Notes: a model not told the origin generated them from the sequence alone. A stretch of 64,000 nucleotides of DNA from PNOJ01 sp016706845 (GCA_016706845.1 JADJIV010000003.1:1-64000); one strand, 5' to 3'; positions 1 to 8,569 are shown, counted from the stretch's first letter. Program-made: numbers and translations.

Positions 1-546
1 CCCAGGGGCGTTGCCGTACTCCCAGATGCCGGTGACCACCTCGCGAGCGATGTCCAGACGGTGGGCCCCGCCCTCCCCCAGCGGCCAGCCGAAGCGCAGC
101 GGGTCCAGCACGCCGATCACCTCGCCGCCCATGCAGTAGACGTCGCGCACGATGCCGCCGATGCCGGTGGCCGCCCCCTCGACGGGCATGACCTGGCTGG
201 GGTGGTTGTGGCTCTCGTGGGCGATGATGACGCCCCAGCGCACGCCGTCGACGGTGCCGAAGTCCACGATGCCCGCGTCCTCGACCGGACCGACGATGAC
301 GTTGCTGCCGGTGGTCGGCAGGAACTCCTTGAGCGTGGGCCGGCTGCTCTTGTAGGAGCAGTGCTCGCTCCACATGGTGTCGAAGAGGGTCAGCTCGGCG
401 AGCGTGGGGTCGCGGCCCAGCAGGTCGCGGACGCGGCGGGCCTCGGTGGCGCTCAGGGTCAGGGCGTGGGCGCGCAGCGCGCCGACGAGCGCCGCGTCGT
501 CGAGGGCGGTGACGGCGACGACGTCGAAGGAGGGATCGCGGGTCAT
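1..546 (-). CDS. purL: Phosphoribosylformylglycinamidine synthase subunit PurL (N-terminal part, cut by window edge)
   Basis: Reading leftwards from an ATG at 546, 182 codons stay open to the first base, so only the N-terminus is in the window. The conserved PurL string MWSEHCSYKSSRP is present, followed by HESHNHPS and VEGAATGIGGIVRDV, the ATP/FGAR-binding region of the small/large PurL family. The enzyme makes FGAM from FGAR, ATP and glutamine-derived ammonia in purine synthesis. It starts 17 bp after the purB stop on the same strand, so the two are probably co-transcribed. Whether it is the PurQ-dependent small form or the long form cannot be told from this part. Confidence 0.93.
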   Translation of the reverse strand, partial: MTRDPSFDVVAVTALDDAALVGALRAHALTLSATEARRVRDLLGRDPTLAELTLFDTMWSEHCSYKSSRPTLKEFLPTTGSNVIVGPVEDAGIVDFGTVDGVRWGVIIAHESHNHPSQVMPVEGAATGIGGIVRDVYCMGGEVIGVLDPLRFGWPLGEGGAHRLDIAREVVTGIWEYGNAPG

Positions 547-563
547 GCCTGCTCCTATCGATC

Positions 564-1862
564 CTACGCTTGGTCCAGGGTCCTGGCGAACAGCTGGCCG
601 ACGTGGCGCCGGTGCCAGGCGGGATCGAAGCAACGGTCCAGATTGGCGGGCGGCAGCAGGGCCGCCACGGCCGGGTCCCGGGCCAGGGTCTCGCGGAAGT
701 CGGCGTCCTGGTCCCAGACGCGCATGGCGCAGCGCTGCACCGCGGCGTAGGCGTCCTCGCGCGAGGCGCCGGCGCGCACCAGGGCCAGCAGCACCGTCTG
801 GCTGTAGACCATGCCCCGCACGCGGTCCATGTTCTCGAGCATGCGCCCGGGGAAGACCACGAGCCCCGCGATCAGCCAGGTCATCTTCTGCAGCATGTAG
901 TGCAGGACGTGGCAGGCGTCGGGGAAGATGATGCGCTCGACGCTGCTGTGGCTGATGTCGCGCTCGTGCCAGAGCGCGACGTTCTCCATCGCGGTGTGGG
1001 CGTAGCCGCGCAGCAGCCGGGCCAGTCCGGTGATCCGCTCGCTGACGATGGGGTTCTTCTTGTGCGGCATGGCCGAGGAGCCCTTCTGGCCGCGGCCGAA
1101 CGGCTCCTCCACCTCGTGGACGTCGGTGCGCTGCAGGTTGCGGATCTCGACCGCCATCTGCTCCAGCGTCGCGCCGGCCAGGGCCAGCGCCGTCAGGAAG
1201 GCCGCGTGGCGGTCGCGCTGCAGCACCTGCGTCGCCACCGGGGCGACCGCCAGGCCCAGGCGCCGCATGGTCTCGGCCTCGACCTCGGGGTCGAGGTGCG
1301 CCATGGTCCCCACCGCGCCGGAGATCTGCCCGACGGTGACCTCCTCGATGGCCGCGTCCAGCCGCCGCAGCGAGCGCCGCAGGGCCGACCAGTAGACCAG
1401 CAGCTTCAGGCCGAAGGTGGTGGGCTCGGCGTGGATGCCGTGGCTGCGCCCGACCATGACGGTGTCCTGGTGCTCGAGGGCGCGGGCCTTGACCGCGTCC
1501 ATCAGCGCGACCAGGGCCGCCCGCAGCACCAGGCCCGACTCGCGCAGCTGGACGGCGAAGGCCGTGTCGACGAGGTCCGAGCTGGTCATCCCCTCGTGGA
1601 CGAAGCGCGCCTCGGGTCCGATGTGCTCGCCGAGGTTCGTCAGGAACGCGATGACGTCGTGCTGGACGGTCTCCTCGATCTCCAGGACCCGCGCCTCGTC
1701 GAAAGCGGCCCGCTCGCGGATGAGCCGGGCCGCCGCGGGGGGGATTTCGCCGCGGTCGGCGCGGACCTCGCAGACGACGACCTCGACCTCCTGCCAGATC
1801 TCGAGCTTGCGGCGGTTCGACCAGATGGCGCGCATGGCCGGGGTCTCGTAACGGGAAATCAC
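564..1862 (-). CDS. purB: Adenylosuccinate lyase
   Basis: 432 aa, the usual length. This cytosolic lyase cleaves SAICAR and adenylosuccinate in purine synthesis. The fumarase/ASL superfamily signature GSSAMPHKKN lies at about residues 261-270, with the catalytic loop serine inside it. The other active-site regions are QHD at 67-69, TSSD at 93-96 and GRSHG at 138-142. The ATG follows an AGGTG ribosome-binding site. purL follows 17 bp downstream, giving a purB-purL pair. Confidence 0.96.
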   Translation of the reverse strand: MISRYETPAMRAIWSNRRKLEIWQEVEVVVCEVRADRGEIPPAAARLIRERAAFDEARVLEIEETVQHDVIAFLTNLGEHIGPEARFVHEGMTSSDLVDTAFAVQLRESGLVLRAALVALMDAVKARALEHQDTVMVGRSHGIHAEPTTFGLKLLVYWSALRRSLRRLDAAIEEVTVGQISGAVGTMAHLDPEVEAETMRRLGLAVAPVATQVLQRDRHAAFLTALALAGATLEQMAVEIRNLQRTDVHEVEEPFGRGQKGSSAMPHKKNPIVSERITGLARLLRGYAHTAMENVALWHERDISHSSVERIIFPDACHVLHYMLQKMTWLIAGLVVFPGRMLENMDRVRGMVYSQTVLLALVRAGASREDAYAAVQRCAMRVWDQDADFRETLARDPAVAALLPPANLDRCFDPAWHRRHVGQLFARTLDQA

Positions 1863-2024
1863 GCCGCACCTCGCTCCCGGGGTTCGAGAGAATGCAAATT
1901 ACATGATATCAACATCTTGCAGCCCTCTCCGTCGTGACGTCGACGGGGGACGAACGGGCAGTCGGGTCCGGACCCGCGCAACATAACCGATCGATTCGGG
2001 GAAGGGAAGCGGGTTTCGGGGCGG

Positions 2025-3251
2025 TCAGGAGGCCGCGTTGCGCCGCCGCTGCGGGTCCTCCTCCAGGACGATCGTCCCGGAGAAAGCGCGGCCCTCGCGG
2101 ATGGCCGTGAACTCCAGCTGGGTGCCGACCTTGGCCTCGTAGACCAGCCGGTTGAAGGTGTCGACGTCGGCCAGCTCGATGCCGTTGATCGTCAGCAGCA
2201 CGTCGTACGGGACCAGCCCCGCCTTGGCCGCCGGCGAGCCCGTCGTCACGTCGCGCACGACGAAGCCGCGGGCCTGGTCCATGCCCAGCGCCTTGGCGAT
2301 GGCGTCGTTGACCGGCAGGATGCCGAAGCCGACGTAGGCGCGGCGGAAGTAGCCGTACTGGTCCACCTCGCGCAGGATCCAGCGGGCGCGGTCGATGGGC
2401 ACGGCGAAGCCCAGGCCGATGCTGCCGCCGCTCTCGGTGAAGATGAAGGTGTTGATGCCCACGACCTCGCCGCTGCTGTTGACCAGCGGGCCGCCGCTGT
2501 TGCCGGGGTTGATCGCCGCGTCGGTCTGGATCATGCCCAGGAAGATCTGCTGGTCCGAGCCGGTGCGCTTGATGTCGCGGTTGACGGCGCTGACCACCCC
2601 GACGGTCACCGTCGGCTGCGTGTCGGCCAGCAGATAGCCGAAGGGCGAGCCGATGGCGATGGCCCACTCCCCGATGAACAGGCGCGTGTCCTCGGCGGCC
2701 ATGACCGCCGTCGGCAGGTTGGGGGGCGCGTCGCCGGCGATCTGCAGCAGCGCCAGGTCCCAGGTCGGGACCATCTCCAGGACCTGGGCCGTGTACTGCC
2801 GGCCGTCGTGGAGCGAGACGAGCAGTTCGTCCGCGTTCTCGACCACGTGGACGTTGGTCAGGATGTGGCCCCGCTGCGAGACGATGACGCCCGAGCCCAG
2901 GTTCGAGACGTCCTGGCGGAAGGCGCGCTGCGGGAACATGCCGGGATAGAAGCGCTCGAAGTACTCCCAGCCGCGCGGGGCGAGCGTGCGCGTGACCGTC
3001 CGGTGCTGGATGGCGTTGATGCTGACCACCGCGGGCGCGACCCGCTCGGTGGCCGTGACGATGGCGTTGCGCCGCCCCTGCTCGATCGCGGCCGGCGAGC
3101 CGACCGGGACTTCGCGCACCACGACCGTGTCGCGGCCGCCCGCGACCGTCGCGGGCGCACCGGTGCGGCGGCCCAGCAGGAAGGCCGAGCCCAGCAGCAG
3201 GCCGAACAGCAGGCCGATGACGACGCCGGTCCATACGGGAGCCTTGCGCAC
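2025..3251 (-). CDS. DegS/HtrA-type membrane-anchored serine protease with one PDZ domain
   Basis: 408 aa. A single N-terminal membrane segment (residues about 7-27) anchors the protein to the inner membrane, facing the periplasm. The trypsin-like domain has the triad His135 (TNVHVV), Asp165 (TWDLALL) and Ser252 (GNSGGP). One PDZ domain follows (about 300-395, with the GSPAAKAGL core). One PDZ and no cleavable signal make it closer to DegS than to two-PDZ DegP. Such proteases do envelope quality control or start regulated proteolysis of an anti-sigma factor; the ECF/anti-sigma pair at 8.7 kb is a possible but unproven client. It lies 48 bp upstream of the tal stop and is transcribed separately or by read-through. 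Confidence 0.9.
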   Translation of the reverse strand: MRKAPVWTGVVIGLLFGLLLGSAFLLGRRTGAPATVAGGRDTVVVREVPVGSPAAIEQGRRNAIVTATERVAPAVVSINAIQHRTVTRTLAPRGWEYFERFYPGMFPQRAFRQDVSNLGSGVIVSQRGHILTNVHVVENADELLVSLHDGRQYTAQVLEMVPTWDLALLQIAGDAPPNLPTAVMAAEDTRLFIGEWAIAIGSPFGYLLADTQPTVTVGVVSAVNRDIKRTGSDQQIFLGMIQTDAAINPGNSGGPLVNSSGEVVGINTFIFTESGGSIGLGFAVPIDRARWILREVDQYGYFRRAYVGFGILPVNDAIAKALGMDQARGFVVRDVTTGSPAAKAGLVPYDVLLTINGIELADVDTFNRLVYEAKVGTQLEFTAIREGRAFSGTIVLEEDPQRRRNAAS

Positions 3252-3299
3252 GGTTCACCTCCGGGGCGCGCGGCGGCGCGCGTTCCCGTTTTCAACGCG

Positions 3300-3947
3300 T
3301 CAGCCCTGCAGCTTGTTCCAGTCCTTCATGAAGGCGGCGATCCCCTGGTCGGTCAGCGGGTGCTGGACCAACTGCTTGATGACCTTGTGCGGGATCGTGG
3401 CGATGTCGGCGCCCAGCAGGGCCGCCCGCACCACGTGGTCGGGGTGGCGCACGCTGGCCACGATGATCTCGGTGCCGATCTCGTACTTCTCGAAGACCTC
3501 GACGATGTCCTCGATCAGGCCCATGCCGTCCTGGCTGATGTCGTCCAGCCGGCCGACGAAGGGCGAGATGTAGGCGGCGCCCGCCTTGGCCGCCAGCAGC
3601 GCCTGGCTGACCGAGAAGCACAGCGTCATGTTGACGGGGATGCCCTCGTCGGACAGGGCGCGGGTCGCCTTCAGGCCGTCGATGGTCAGGGGGATCTTCA
3701 CCACGAGGTGCTCGCTGAGGGCGGCGAGGCGCTTTCCCTCTTTGATCATGCCCGCGGCGTCGAGCGCGACGACCTCGCCCGAGACCGGCCCTTCGACCAG
3801 ATCGCAGATCTCCTTCAGCAGCTTGTCGGTGTCCTTGCGGCCGGCGCGCGCCATCAGGCTGGGGTTGGTCGTGACGCCGTCCAGCACGCCCATCGACAGG
3901 GCGTCGCGGATCTCGTCGAGGTCGGCGGTGTCGATGAAGAACTTCAT
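3300..3947 (-). CDS. tal: Transaldolase, short TalC/FSA-like type
   Basis: 215 aa, the size of the compact transaldolase/fructose-6-phosphate aldolase subfamily. The Schiff-base lysine is Lys84 in VVKIPLT, and TTNPS (26-30) and SPFVGR (128-133) are family motifs. Glu58 and Phe130 sit where transaldolases differ from the FSA aldolases (Gln and Tyr), so transaldolase is preferred. It interconverts sedoheptulose-7-P and glyceraldehyde-3-P with erythrose-4-P and fructose-6-P in the pentose phosphate pathway. The start overlaps the truA stop by ATGA and has a GGAGGCGACCCC leader, so it is translationally coupled. A longer in-frame upstream reading is a shadow of truA. Confidence 0.94.
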   Translation of the reverse strand: MKFFIDTADLDEIRDALSMGVLDGVTTNPSLMARAGRKDTDKLLKEICDLVEGPVSGEVVALDAAGMIKEGKRLAALSEHLVVKIPLTIDGLKATRALSDEGIPVNMTLCFSVSQALLAAKAGAAYISPFVGRLDDISQDGMGLIEDIVEVFEKYEIGTEIIVASVRHPDHVVRAALLGADIATIPHKVIKQLVQHPLTDQGIAAFMKDWNKLQG

Positions 3948-4744
3948 GGGGTCGCCTCCGGGGTCGGTTTTTCGGCAGGATCTCCAGGGTGGTCGGGGTC
4001 GTCGAGCTCGGGCGGGTAGCCGACGTCGGCCAGGTACAGGCCGCAGGCCGGGGCCATGCCGCCGGCGACGCGCCGGTCGCGGGCCTCCAGGATCGCCGTG
4101 ACGTCCTCGGGGCGGCGCCTGCCCGCGCCCACTTCCACCAGCACGCCGGTCATCGTGCGCACCATGTGGTGCAGGAAGCGGTCGGCCCGGACGTGCAGGA
4201 TAGCCGAGCTCTCGGCCCACTCCAAGCGGCAATCGGTCACGTCGCAGTCGTTGGTCGGGCTCAGCGATGCCGTCTTGCAGAGGCTGCTGCAGTCGCGCCG
4301 GCCCAGGAACAGGGCGCAGGCGGCGTCCATGGCGGCGCGGTCCAGCGGCTCGCCGGGGCACCAGGCGTAGCGGCGGCGGAACAGGTCGCCCCGCAGGTCG
4401 AGGCGGTACTCGTAGCGGCGCCAGCGCGCCGAGAAGCGCGCGTGGAAGCGCGGGCTCACCTCGCGCACCTCCAGCACCTGCATGTCGCGGGGTGCGAAGC
4501 GGGGCAACACGCGCACCAGACGCGCGACCTCGTCGGCGCTGAGGCCCCGGGCGTGAGCGGTCTGCCGCAGGGCGTGGACCCCGGCATCGGTGCGGCCGGC
4601 GCCGGGCGGCATGCAGGGGCGGCCGAGCAGGCGCTCCAGCATGACGGCCAGCTGGCCCTGGACGGTGCGCAGGCCGATCTGCCACTGCCAGCCGTGGAAA
4701 TCCGTGCCGTCGTAGGCCAGGTCGATGCGCGCCGTGCGGTCCAA
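3944..4744 (-). CDS. truA: tRNA pseudouridine(38-40) synthase TruA
   Basis: 266 aa, normal for the family. TruA isomerises uridines in the anticodon arm of many tRNAs. The catalytic aspartate is Asp53 within GRTDAGVHA; the N-terminal YDGTDFHGWQ and the later HHMVRTM motif are also conserved. The C-terminus carries a short proline- and aspartate-rich tail. It starts 1 bp after the asd stop and overlaps tal by 4 bp, forming an asd-truA-tal operon. Confidence 0.96.
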   Translation of the reverse strand: MDRTARIDLAYDGTDFHGWQWQIGLRTVQGQLAVMLERLLGRPCMPPGAGRTDAGVHALRQTAHARGLSADEVARLVRVLPRFAPRDMQVLEVREVSPRFHARFSARWRRYEYRLDLRGDLFRRRYAWCPGEPLDRAAMDAACALFLGRRDCSSLCKTASLSPTNDCDVTDCRLEWAESSAILHVRADRFLHHMVRTMTGVLVEVGAGRRRPEDVTAILEARDRRVAGGMAPACGLYLADVGYPPELDDPDHPGDPAEKPTPEATP

Positions 4745-4745
4745 C

Positions 4746-5774
4746 TCAGGCGCCCCGCCGGCGCGCGGCCAGCAGGTCGGCGATCTGCACGGCGTTCAGG
4801 GCCGCGCCCTTGCGCACGTTGTCGGCCACCACCCACATCAGGACCACCTCGGGGCGGCCTTCCTCTGCGCGCACGCGTCCGACGAAGACCGGATCGGCCC
4901 CGTCGGCCTCCAGCTGCGTGGCGTAGCCGTGCGGCGACTCGGCCACGACCAGCCCGGGGGCGGCGAGCAGGGCGGCGACGACCTCGTCGCGCGGCGCGGC
5001 CCGCGAGCAGATGCAGCGCACCGCGGCCGCGTGCCCGTTCCAGACCGGCACGCGCGTGGCCAGGCAGGTCACCGCGAGCTGCGGCAGGCCGAGGATCTTG
5101 CGCAGCTCGCGCACCACCTTGGCCTCTTCCTCGAAGCTGCCGTCGGGCAGGGCGGCGCCGATTTCCGGCAGCGCGTTCAGCGCGAGGCGGCGGGGGAAGG
5201 CGCCGGTGCCGGTCATCGCGGGCGAGGCGTGTCCCTCGCGCAGGCCGGGCAGGCAGGCCGACAGCTCGACCGCCAGCGCCTGGCGGGCGCGGCCGCCCCC
5301 GCCGGAGGCCGCCTGCAGCGTCGTGACGTGGCAGGCCTTCAGCCCGAAGGCCCGCTGCAGCGGCGCCACCGCGGCGGCCACCTGGATCGTGGAGCAGTTC
5401 GGGTTGGCGACGATGCCGGGGCGCGCCGGCAGGGCCGCGGCGTTGATCTCCGGCACCACCAGCGGCACTGCGGGATCCATCCGCCAGGCCGAGGAGTTGT
5501 CCACGACCCACGACCCGGCCTGCGCGAAGCGCGGCGCGTAGGCGCGGCTGGCGGCGCCGCCGGCGCTGAACAGGGCCATCTCCACGCCGGCGAGGTCCGC
5601 GGACGCCGCGGCGTCCGTGCAGGTCACCGCCCGGCCGCGGAAGGTCAGGACCTCGCCCGCCGAGCGGGCGCTGGTCAGCAGCAGCGGCGGCTCGTCGACC
5701 CAGTCGCGGGTCTCGAGCAGGGCGAGCATGGTGCGGCCCACCAGGCCGGTGGCGCCGAGCAGGGCGGTGCGCAT
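4746..5774 (-). CDS. asd: Aspartate-semialdehyde dehydrogenase
   Basis: 342 aa from the ATG at 5774, where the Rossmann motif LLGATGLVG begins at residue 5; a longer upstream reading would add 46 unrelated residues. The enzyme reduces aspartyl phosphate with NADPH, feeding lysine/diaminopimelate, threonine and methionine synthesis. The active-site cysteine is Cys127 in NPNCSTIQ, and a histidine-containing VPVWNGHA segment lies later. It is the first gene of the asd-truA-tal run and has a good promoter about 50 bp upstream. Confidence 0.94.
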   Translation of the reverse strand: MRTALLGATGLVGRTMLALLETRDWVDEPPLLLTSARSAGEVLTFRGRAVTCTDAAASADLAGVEMALFSAGGAASRAYAPRFAQAGSWVVDNSSAWRMDPAVPLVVPEINAAALPARPGIVANPNCSTIQVAAAVAPLQRAFGLKACHVTTLQAASGGGGRARQALAVELSACLPGLREGHASPAMTGTGAFPRRLALNALPEIGAALPDGSFEEEAKVVRELRKILGLPQLAVTCLATRVPVWNGHAAAVRCICSRAAPRDEVVAALLAAPGLVVAESPHGYATQLEADGADPVFVGRVRAEEGRPEVVLMWVVADNVRKGAALNAVQIADLLAARRRGA

Positions 5775-5822
5775 GGGGAGACTCCCGGAATCACGATGTG
5801 GGGGCCTGTACTCTGTGCATGC

Positions 5823-5851
5823 AGTGTAGCAAGGGGATCCCCGGCGGTCAA
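5823..5851 (-). promoter_or_regulatory. Sigma-70-type promoter for asd-truA-tal
   Basis: On the minus strand TTGACC (5846-5851) and TACACT (5823-5828) are separated by exactly 17 bp. Transcription would begin near 5816, about 40 nt before the asd ATG. The match is to the general consensus; no start site has been mapped. Confidence 0.55.
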
Positions 5852-5866
5852 AGGCCACGGCGTGAA
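5824..5866. repeat. Dispersed 43-bp sequence, copy 1
   Basis: Aligns without gaps to 15601-15643 at about 35 of 43 positions, both starting GTGTAGC and ending near CGGCGTG. This copy overlaps the asd promoter elements, so the repeat may be a promoter-bearing cassette; the other copy also keeps TACAC and TTGG at the equivalent spacing. Confidence 0.45.
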
Positions 5867-5945
5867 TCTCCATCGTCACGCCACATCGGTGGGATTGAGG
5901 CCACCCCCCCACGATGCATCGGGCCCGGGTGGGCGGTACGCGGCC

Positions 5946-6086
5946 TCAGGAATCGCCGCACGCCCTGACGACCCGGACGCAGTTGTAGATCCGGATGGCG
6001 TCACCCTGGGGCCGTTGCCGGTGGGAAGTCCGCCGGATCGCCGGCCTTGGGGTCGCTGCGCTGAGAGCCGGCGCCGTGAACGTCGC
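5946..6086 (-). other. Frame-broken C-terminal tail of the DUF1566 lipoprotein gene
   Basis: After the TGA at 6087 the family's normal tail can still be read by changing frame three times. First comes SDVHGAGSQRSDPKAGDPADF, reached by restoring TGG where TGA now reads. Then FPTGNGP needs one more C. Then QGDAIRIYNCVRVVR needs one more C, running to a TGA at 5946-5948. The three missing bases bring 5946-7256 to a whole number of codons (about 437 aa). All three lie in or next to G or C runs. Confidence 0.75.
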
Positions 6087-7256
6087 TCAGGCGCCGTCGA
6101 TGTAGCCCATCGCACGTCCGAAGGCCACGTAGGCAGCGGCGCGGCCGCCGTTCAGTCCTGCGTGGGTCGTGCTGCTCCAGTAGAATCCGAAGTCACTCGC
6201 GCCCGCCTCGTTGATGATGCCGGTGGCGTTGAACAGGGGGTCGATGGCCGCAGAGCCGGAGGACCCGGGCGAACGGGTGTAGTCGACGATGCTCTGCAGT
6301 TCCTTGACCTCGGGCAACCTCCAGTCGCTGTAACCCAGGTATTCCAAGGTGTTGCGGGCTTCGACCCAGGCCAGCGCCTCCGCCCAATCGAGACCACCCG
6401 GTGCGTCGCCGCCGCTGTCGTCCCGCGCCCACATCAGGCCGGTGGCGCCGTCGGTGATCGTGCCGTCGTCGTTATCGGTGAAGGCGTTGATGCCGTAGTC
6501 CGCGTTGCCGCGGACGCACATGACGAAGAAGGTCTTCTCCCTGCCGCCCGGCATGGTCAGCCCGTAACCCTTGATCCGCCCGTCGGCGAAGTTGACGCCG
6601 AACAGGAGCTGCCCCGCGTTCGCACCGTCCACGTAAAGGCTGTCGGACGCGTACTGGGAATCGATGATGCGCTCGCCGGCGCTCTCGTCGCCGTAGGCGA
6701 AGTCGAAGTGGTCCGTGTCGATGAACGGCGTCAGGCTCGATGTATCGCCGCCGTAGCCGCTGGGATCGAGGCCGGTGAACAGGATCAGGGAGTAGAGTTC
6801 TTTGATCGACGGCAACCGCCAATCGGAGTACCCCCCGTACTCCGCCGCGTTCAGGGCGGCCGGGTAAGCCTGGCACCCGGACCAGTTCAGCTTGTCGGAC
6901 GGGCCGATCGCGCCGTCCCGGTTCACATCCGGCGATCTCTGCCAGGTCAGGCCGGTGACCTCGTCGTGGACGGTCAGACCGTCGGCGCTGTCGAGGTAGC
7001 TCGGCTGATGGCCGCGGTATTGGCTGTCCTGTCCGTAATACGCCTCGCCGGCGGCGGGGGCTACGATTTCGTCCTGATCGCCGAAGCAGGCGTCTTGTCC
7101 GGTGTCGACGATCGCATAGGCGCCGGCCGACACGATCGGATCGACAATCCCGTCGGCCGGGGCAGCGGCTTCGTCGGCGCAGCCCGGAGCACCGGCCGTC
7201 AGGAGAATCAGCAGCGCGGCCAGCGCGCCCGTGGTCTGCAGGTTCGTGTTCCTCAT
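6087..7256 (-). CDS. DUF1566 (Lcl C-terminal) repeat lipoprotein, tail lost by frameshift
   Basis: 389 aa in the open frame. A hydrophobic N-terminus ends at Cys26 (GAPGC), probably a lipobox, so the mature protein should be an exported lipoprotein. It holds two copies of the Lcl/DUF1566 fold, each marked by YSDWRLP followed by KELYSL or KELQSI. A glycine-, aspartate- and serine-rich middle could bind calcium. DUF1566 domains occur in surface proteins of aquatic bacteria; the biochemical role is unknown. The last roughly 47 residues are displaced by three single-base deletions. An insertion sequence sits about 95 bp upstream of the start codon and may separate the gene from its promoter. Confidence 0.85.
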   Translation of the reverse strand: MRNTNLQTTGALAALLILLTAGAPGCADEAAAPADGIVDPIVSAGAYAIVDTGQDACFGDQDEIVAPAAGEAYYGQDSQYRGHQPSYLDSADGLTVHDEVTGLTWQRSPDVNRDGAIGPSDKLNWSGCQAYPAALNAAEYGGYSDWRLPSIKELYSLILFTGLDPSGYGGDTSSLTPFIDTDHFDFAYGDESAGERIIDSQYASDSLYVDGANAGQLLFGVNFADGRIKGYGLTMPGGREKTFFVMCVRGNADYGINAFTDNDDGTITDGATGLMWARDDSGGDAPGGLDWAEALAWVEARNTLEYLGYSDWRLPEVKELQSIVDYTRSPGSSGSAAIDPLFNATGIINEAGASDFGFYWSSTTHAGLNGGRAAAYVAFGRAMGYIDGA

Positions 7257-7342
7257 GTGCGTGCACTCCCTGGACTCGAGGCCGGCGCCGTTCCCATGCT
7301 GCGCTCGATGACCGAACCAGCGGGATCCAGGTTCCTTTCGGT

Positions 7343-7350
7343 CATTTCTC
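7343..7350. repeat. 8-bp target-site duplication, left
   Basis: CATTTCTC lies directly outside the left inverted repeat and recurs as a direct repeat directly outside the right one (8570-8577), as expected from transposition. Confidence 0.85.
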
Positions 7351-7352
7351 GA

Positions 7353-7379
7353 GTTGTGCCGTCGATACTGTGTCCGGCC
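7353..7379. repeat. Left terminal inverted repeat of the IS
   Basis: 27 bp, inverted relative to 8542-8568 with three mismatches, all in the middle. Confidence 0.88.
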
Positions 7380-7402
7380 GCGCCACGCAAAGGCGCGGCC
7401 GG
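7374..7402. terminator. Perfect 11-bp hairpin just inside the IS left end
   Basis: CCGGCCGCGCC and GGCGCGGCCGG pair perfectly around a 7-nt loop. It overlaps the inner end of the left repeat and lies 17 bp beyond the transposase stop. It may end transposase transcription or block read-through into the element; there is only a pyrimidine-rich stretch on the plus side and no U-tract on the minus side. Confidence 0.5.
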
Positions 7403-7418
7403 TTCTCTTTCCAGCCCA

Positions 7419-8519
7419 TCACATCGCGTAGCTCAACTCGTGCCGCCGCTGCCGCGGCAGCACCCGCGTGCTGATCCTACGCCAGTAGTACTCGGCCCAT
7501 CGCGCCGGCAACCCGATGCGGCTCACGAACAACCGCCTCTCCAATAGCTCACGTACGCTGACCCGCTGCTCGAGCATTCCCCGCGCCTGCGCCGGCGTCG
7601 GGCTCCCGCGCTCCTTCTCCCGCCGACCCTTCATGTAGTTGCGCCACACCAGGAACACCGCCAACCGCTCTGCGCTCGCCTGCCGGCGCTTCGACCACGC
7701 GATCGTCTCGCGCTTGTGGTTCGAGCTGCTGTGGCGGATCAGCAGGTCTGCCAAGTTGATCGGGAACAACGGATTGCCAGCGTCTCGCCGTTCCTTGCTC
7801 GAGGTCACCAGGTGGGTCGACTCGCAGGGCAACACCTTCAGGATCCTCGGGTAGGTTTGGTGCTCGTCGCTCAGGATCGTCACCCGCCGTTGACCGCCGG
7901 TCACCACCTCCAGCAGATGCTTCATGTCCTTGTACACGGCCTTGGGATCCGGCCTGCCGTGGGTCTTCTCCAGGCGCTTGCGCTTGCGCTTCTGGGCCTT
8001 GGTCATCCTGCCGCTGCGGCGCACCTCGCTGTCGGTGAAGTAGGGCAGGAAGTCGGTGTCCTTCTCCACGGCCAGGTGATGGTGGAAGGGCCAGTACTGG
8101 GACTGCTCGAAGGTGACGAAGCCGTCGATGACGAACTTGTCGACCGGTTTGGCCGACTGCATGAGCTGGGTGTGGAAGAGCAGGCAGTGTCGGCCGAGGC
8201 GGCTGAGCTGGCGGTCGATGGTCGAGGGGGCGACGTGCAGATCCCTGGCGATCTGGCGGTTGGCCATGCAGCCGGTGGTCTTGGTCAGCAGCTGCGTGAG
8301 GATGTCGGGCCGCTTGAGCCAATAGGAGGTGGCGAAGGTCTGGGTGCTGAAGGAGCGGCGGCAGTGGAGGCAGAGAAACCGCTGGATACGCGTTGGGCTG
8401 AGTTGTCTACGGAAGTAGCCGATGCGCTTGAAGCGCCAGCCGGCGGTCAACTGCTTGTGATAAGGGCAGTTGGGGTTGGGGCAGTGGGGCGGGACGAAGC
8501 CCGGATCGTTGTTGTGCAT
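7419..8519 (-). CDS. Zinc-ribbon DDE-type transposase of the IS
   Basis: 366 aa. The N-terminus has a four-cysteine zinc ribbon (Cys13, Cys18, Cys50, Cys53), then a helix-turn-helix-like stretch (about 80-110, RQIARDLHVAPSTIDRQL). The DDE-like core has candidate acids Asp132 (FVIDGF), Asp218 (ILSDEH) and a glutamate in NHKRETIAW (271) or SAERLAV (284). A basic lysine/arginine patch (174-187) interrupts the core. The layout resembles IS1 InsA/InsB in one chain, or IS1595-type enzymes. The gene is intact and lies wholly between the inverted repeats. Confidence 0.85.
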   Translation of the reverse strand: MHNNDPGFVPPHCPNPNCPYHKQLTAGWRFKRIGYFRRQLSPTRIQRFLCLHCRRSFSTQTFATSYWLKRPDILTQLLTKTTGCMANRQIARDLHVAPSTIDRQLSRLGRHCLLFHTQLMQSAKPVDKFVIDGFVTFEQSQYWPFHHHLAVEKDTDFLPYFTDSEVRRSGRMTKAQKRKRKRLEKTHGRPDPKAVYKDMKHLLEVVTGGQRRVTILSDEHQTYPRILKVLPCESTHLVTSSKERRDAGNPLFPINLADLLIRHSSSNHKRETIAWSKRRQASAERLAVFLVWRNYMKGRREKERGSPTPAQARGMLEQRVSVRELLERRLFVSRIGLPARWAEYYWRRISTRVLPRQRRHELSYAM

Positions 8520-8541
8520 GTCTGGCCTCGGGCATCATCCG

Positions 8542-8568
8542 GGCCGGACACACTTTCAACGGCACAAC
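8542..8568. repeat. Right terminal inverted repeat of the IS
   Basis: Inverted partner of 7353-7379 (24 of 27 identical). Confidence 0.88.
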
Positions 8569-8569
8569 C

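Larger units (their letters stand above)
7351..8569 (-). mobile_element. Complete insertion sequence, about 1.2 kb, IS1/IS1595-like
   Basis: A single transposase gene is bounded by terminal inverted repeats at 7353-7379 and 8542-8568, which match at 24 of 27 positions (consensus GTTGTGCCGTYGAWASTGTG then TCCGGCC). An 8-bp direct repeat (CATTTCTC) flanks it on both sides. Length, 8-bp duplication and a zinc-ribbon DDE transposase fit the IS1 or IS1595 families; exact placement needs a database. It sits between the divergent promoters of the DUF1566 lipoprotein and the ECF sigma operon. The intact gene and preserved ends suggest a recent insertion. Confidence 0.88.

Noticed and set aside
1863..1930. 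Promoter before purB (TAATTT with a weak upstream element)
   Set aside because: No acceptable -35 at the right spacing; left uncalled.
570..1937. 455-codon plus-strand open frame opposite purB
   Set aside because: Antisense shadow; the purB signature is on the minus strand.
1963..1976. Perfect 14-bp palindrome CGGGTCCGGACCCG between purB and the protease gene
   Set aside because: No loop and no U-run; probably chance in GC-rich DNA, with no supporting context.
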